Shown here piece by piece: positions 61,916 through 64,000 of a DNA stretch of 64,000 bases. Source of the stretch: Oceanobacillus jordanicus (GTDB lineage: Bacteria; Bacillota; Bacilli; Bacillales; Amphibacillaceae); NCBI RefSeq assembly GCF_022095695.1, contig NZ_JAIFZM010000019.1, positions 1-64,000 of the forward strand, given 5' to 3'. The position numbers were made by a program, and so were the translations under genes. Each line of letters opens with the position of its first letter. Positions within the stretch are counted from its first letter, which is position 1. Below the pieces are notes generated by a model. It worked only from the letters and a program-made list of their open reading frames with translations, had not been told where the DNA came from and made no database searches.

Positions 61916-63826
61916 ATGTATCGTTTCCATGATGCTAAAGTGGATACATTATTATTTCGTCAGCTCCAAGATCTTGCTACCGTACTGGCAAGAAGAGCTG
62001 ACCTTACATTCGAATACAGCTACGGAGCATATATCGATATGGTCGATAGTAAGGTCACGGCAAGTAGGACGTGGGATACGGCGCCTGCTACGCTGCAAAA
62101 AGGTGGATTAAAGTCAGATATATATTTAAGGACAATTGGAACCATGCATTTTTCCAAACTCCCTGAATTAAAGTCATACCTGAGTGCGGTGGAAGAAGCT
62201 GCGTTACCTAAATTTGCTTCCCAGCTCGTTACCTTGTTTGAGGATTTGAGGCTAGAGGAAAAAATTCGAAAAGAACGCCCAGGGACCAAACGGGTCTTTG
62301 ACATGCGGAAGCAGTATTATCGGCATAAGTTTACAACCGATCTTGCAGCACATGTGACGAGAGGGTTTGCCCTTGATGAGCTATTTTGCCTCATCTATTT
62401 ATCCTTGCAATCGGACAGTCCTGAGCCAAGCTTTCCAAGAGCGACGCAACCACAGCTAGACCAGCTAGCTAATATTCAGTCACTCTTATATGAAGTATTT
62501 GAAGCGAGAGACACAAGAGCTGTTGCCCGAATCGCAGAACAAGTTGTGTATCGTGTTCATCAGGACTACAACGATATGATTGATGAATACTTCGTGTTCC
62601 CGGTTGGTCATTTGGAAAACTATACGAAAAACACCTTGTTTGATGAGTTGACTAGAACGGATGAATTAGCCAATGATGACAGCGAGGAAGTAGACGAAGA
62701 GAATAACGAGTATATTGATGAGGAATTTTCCACCTGGCATAGGGAAAATGAAAACAATGACCGTAAACAGACCTTTCTTCAGTTTGAATTGGAAGTAGGC
62801 ACCAAGACAAACATCAAAGGTGGAGGTGCAAGGGAAACAGAAGATGCAGACCAGGCCATGGGTTCCATCCAAGGTTCATCCCAGCAAACGCGAAATAAAG
62901 ATTACTCAGAGCTAGACGCACTGGATAAGCAAGAATCAAATAAAGGTGCATCTGCAGAGAATCAATTTGGCGAAGAAAACAAAGATGCCGTTAAGATAAT
63001 AGAAGAGGCAGAAAACCCTACTTCAGAAGAAAGAGGTAGCTATCAAGAGATTCTTCATGCTATCGAACCGTATAAACGGAAGCTTGCAACCATTATTAAA
63101 AAAACGATTGAGCATAAAAAGAATGCACCGAGAAAAGATCTCATGGCAGGTCGTCTATCCAAAAAGCTATTGCCACTCGTGTTAGAAGAGAAGCCTAGAA
63201 TTTTTTACAAAAAAAATCAGGAATCCAAAGAGTTCGATGCTGCCTTTACATTGCTTGTCGATTGCTCCGCGTCGATGCAAGGAAAGATGGAGGAAACAAG
63301 ACATGGGATTGCACTCTTCCATGAAGTGTTGAAGACCTTTAAAATACCACATTCTATTATAGGTTTCTGGGAAGACGCCATGGATGTACGGGAAAACTAT
63401 CAACCGAATTATTTCCATGTGATCCACTCTTTCCAGGATTCGCTATACAAAGAAAATGGCGCGAAGATTATGCAGCTCGAAGCCAGAGAGGATAATCGAG
63501 ATGGCTTTAGTATTCGCGTTGCTGCCCAAGAACTAGAAAAACGTCGGGAGAAGAATCGATTCCTGCTCGTTTTCTCTGACGGAGAGCCAGCAGCAGCCAA
63601 CTACAACCAAAATGGAATTGTCGACACAAACCTAGCCGTCTCAGAAGCAAGAAAAAGAGGAATAGAAGTTATTGGAATGTTTTTATCCGATGGAGAAGTA
63701 GAGGAGCGGGATGAAGTCTTAATGAAAAACATCTACGGTCGAGAAAAAATCATCGTCCCCGCCGTATCCGAACTACCAGACCACTTCGCCCCGTTATTGA
63801 AAAAATTACTATTGAAAAGTATATAG
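61916..63826 (+). CDS. vWA-domain protein, partner of the MoxR ATPase
   Basis: The 636-residue protein (YojO-like; related to NorD/CbbO and CobT) has an N-terminal helical part. A very acidic middle follows (about residues 235-380, for example DDSEEVDEENNEYIDEE). The C-terminal von Willebrand factor A domain has a complete MIDAS: DCSAS (D449, S451, S453) and FSDGEP (about 557). The vWA domain would bind a target protein while the ATPase remodels it; the target is not evident. AGGAGC precedes the ATG at 61916. Confidence 0.88.
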   Translation: MYRFHDAKVDTLLFRQLQDLATVLARRADLTFEYSYGAYIDMVDSKVTASRTWDTAPATLQKGGLKSDIYLRTIGTMHFSKLPELKSYLSAVEEAALPKFASQLVTLFEDLRLEEKIRKERPGTKRVFDMRKQYYRHKFTTDLAAHVTRGFALDELFCLIYLSLQSDSPEPSFPRATQPQLDQLANIQSLLYEVFEARDTRAVARIAEQVVYRVHQDYNDMIDEYFVFPVGHLENYTKNTLFDELTRTDELANDDSEEVDEENNEYIDEEFSTWHRENENNDRKQTFLQFELEVGTKTNIKGGGARETEDADQAMGSIQGSSQQTRNKDYSELDALDKQESNKGASAENQFGEENKDAVKIIEEAENPTSEERGSYQEILHAIEPYKRKLATIIKKTIEHKKNAPRKDLMAGRLSKKLLPLVLEEKPRIFYKKNQESKEFDAAFTLLVDCSASMQGKMEETRHGIALFHEVLKTFKIPHSIIGFWEDAMDVRENYQPNYFHVIHSFQDSLYKENGAKIMQLEAREDNRDGFSIRVAAQELEKRREKNRFLLVFSDGEPAAANYNQNGIVDTNLAVSEARKRGIEVIGMFLSDGEVEERDEVLMKNIYGREKIIVPAVSELPDHFAPLLKKLLLKSI

Positions 63827-63836
63827 CGAATGTCAC

Positions 63837-63900
63837 AAGCCGAACAAATTCAAATCCTAATTGGGTGACCAAGGATTCTGAATCACTGTTCGGCTTTTTG
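63837..63900 (+). terminator. terminator of the MoxR-vWA operon
   Basis: AAGCCGAACA pairs with TGTTCGGCTT, and inner AATCCT/AGGATT extends the stem to over 20 bp with small internal loops, then TTTTT (63837-63900). Confidence 0.9.
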
Positions 63901-63954
63901 AGTGATTCTCGAATGTAAATACAAAATACAAGATCTCTTGAAGAGAGGCTTAAT

Positions 63955-64000
63955 AAATGCGGTGAAAGATAGCGGAGAAAAAACGCGTAGACTCCTGCGG
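63955..64000 (+). repeat. partial dispersed-repeat-like sequence at the window edge
   Basis: The last 46 bases contain GCGGAGAAAAAACGCG and TAGACTCCTGCGG, a pattern I recall as abundant between genes of many Bacillaceae. The window cuts the element. No coding frame is visible. Confidence 0.4.

Overview
The window is a chromosomal stretch of a low-GC Gram-positive bacterium of the family Bacillaceae. Gene order and protein lengths follow the Bacillus subtilis region that runs from an rRNA operon through ctsR to the S10-spc-alpha ribosomal superoperon. Codon and spacer style recall halotolerant relatives such as Oceanobacillus or Virgibacillus, but the sequence alone does not fix the genus.

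Layout. 1-184: 5S rRNA at the end of an rRNA operon and its terminator. 185-1040: an MgtC-family membrane protein. 1100-5825: the class III heat-shock operon ctsR-mcsA-mcsB-clpC behind a CtsR operator. 6008-8800: radA and the PIN/TRAM gene yacL. 8926-14700: gltX, a cysteine T-box, cysE-cysS, mrnC, rlmB and rae1. 14720-15013: a 21-bp tandem repeat array. 15250-17250: sigH, rpmG, secE, nusG. 17400-20000: rplKA and rplJL with leader RNA elements. 20082-28320: ybxB, rpoB, rpoC. 28462-33350: ybxF-rpsL-rpsG-fusA-tuf. 33655-48570: the S10-spc-alpha clusters, with secY, adk, infA and rpoA inside. 48787-53130: ecfA1-ecfA2-ecfT-truA and rplM-rpsI.

From 53130 on the content is accessory: a 999-residue secreted PAP2-type phosphatase carrying an autotransporter-type repeat and an LPETA wall-anchor signal, preceded by phased Pho-box-like repeats; a convergent HpaB-family flavin monooxygenase; a small lipoprotein; an Lsa-like ABC-F ATPase with a candidate leader peptide; and a MoxR-type ATPase paired with a large vWA protein.

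The core genes supply transcription (rpoA, rpoB, rpoC, nusG, sigH), translation (about 30 ribosomal proteins, two elongation factors, IF1, two aminoacyl-tRNA synthetases, rRNA and tRNA modification), protein export (secE, secY) and protein quality control. Compared with B. subtilis, three expected genes or gene pairs are absent from their usual places: disA between radA and yacL, ispD-ispF between yacL and gltX, and map between adk and infA.

The most interesting signals are the wall-anchored PAP2 phosphatase under an apparent PhoP operator, a 144-bp element with AGTTCA/TGAACT ends inside the spc operon, the 21-bp repeat array, a nested three-helix structure between rpoA and rplQ, and the leader peptide plus disrupted 3' end of the ABC-F gene. 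I found no transposase, CRISPR array, prophage or tRNA gene.
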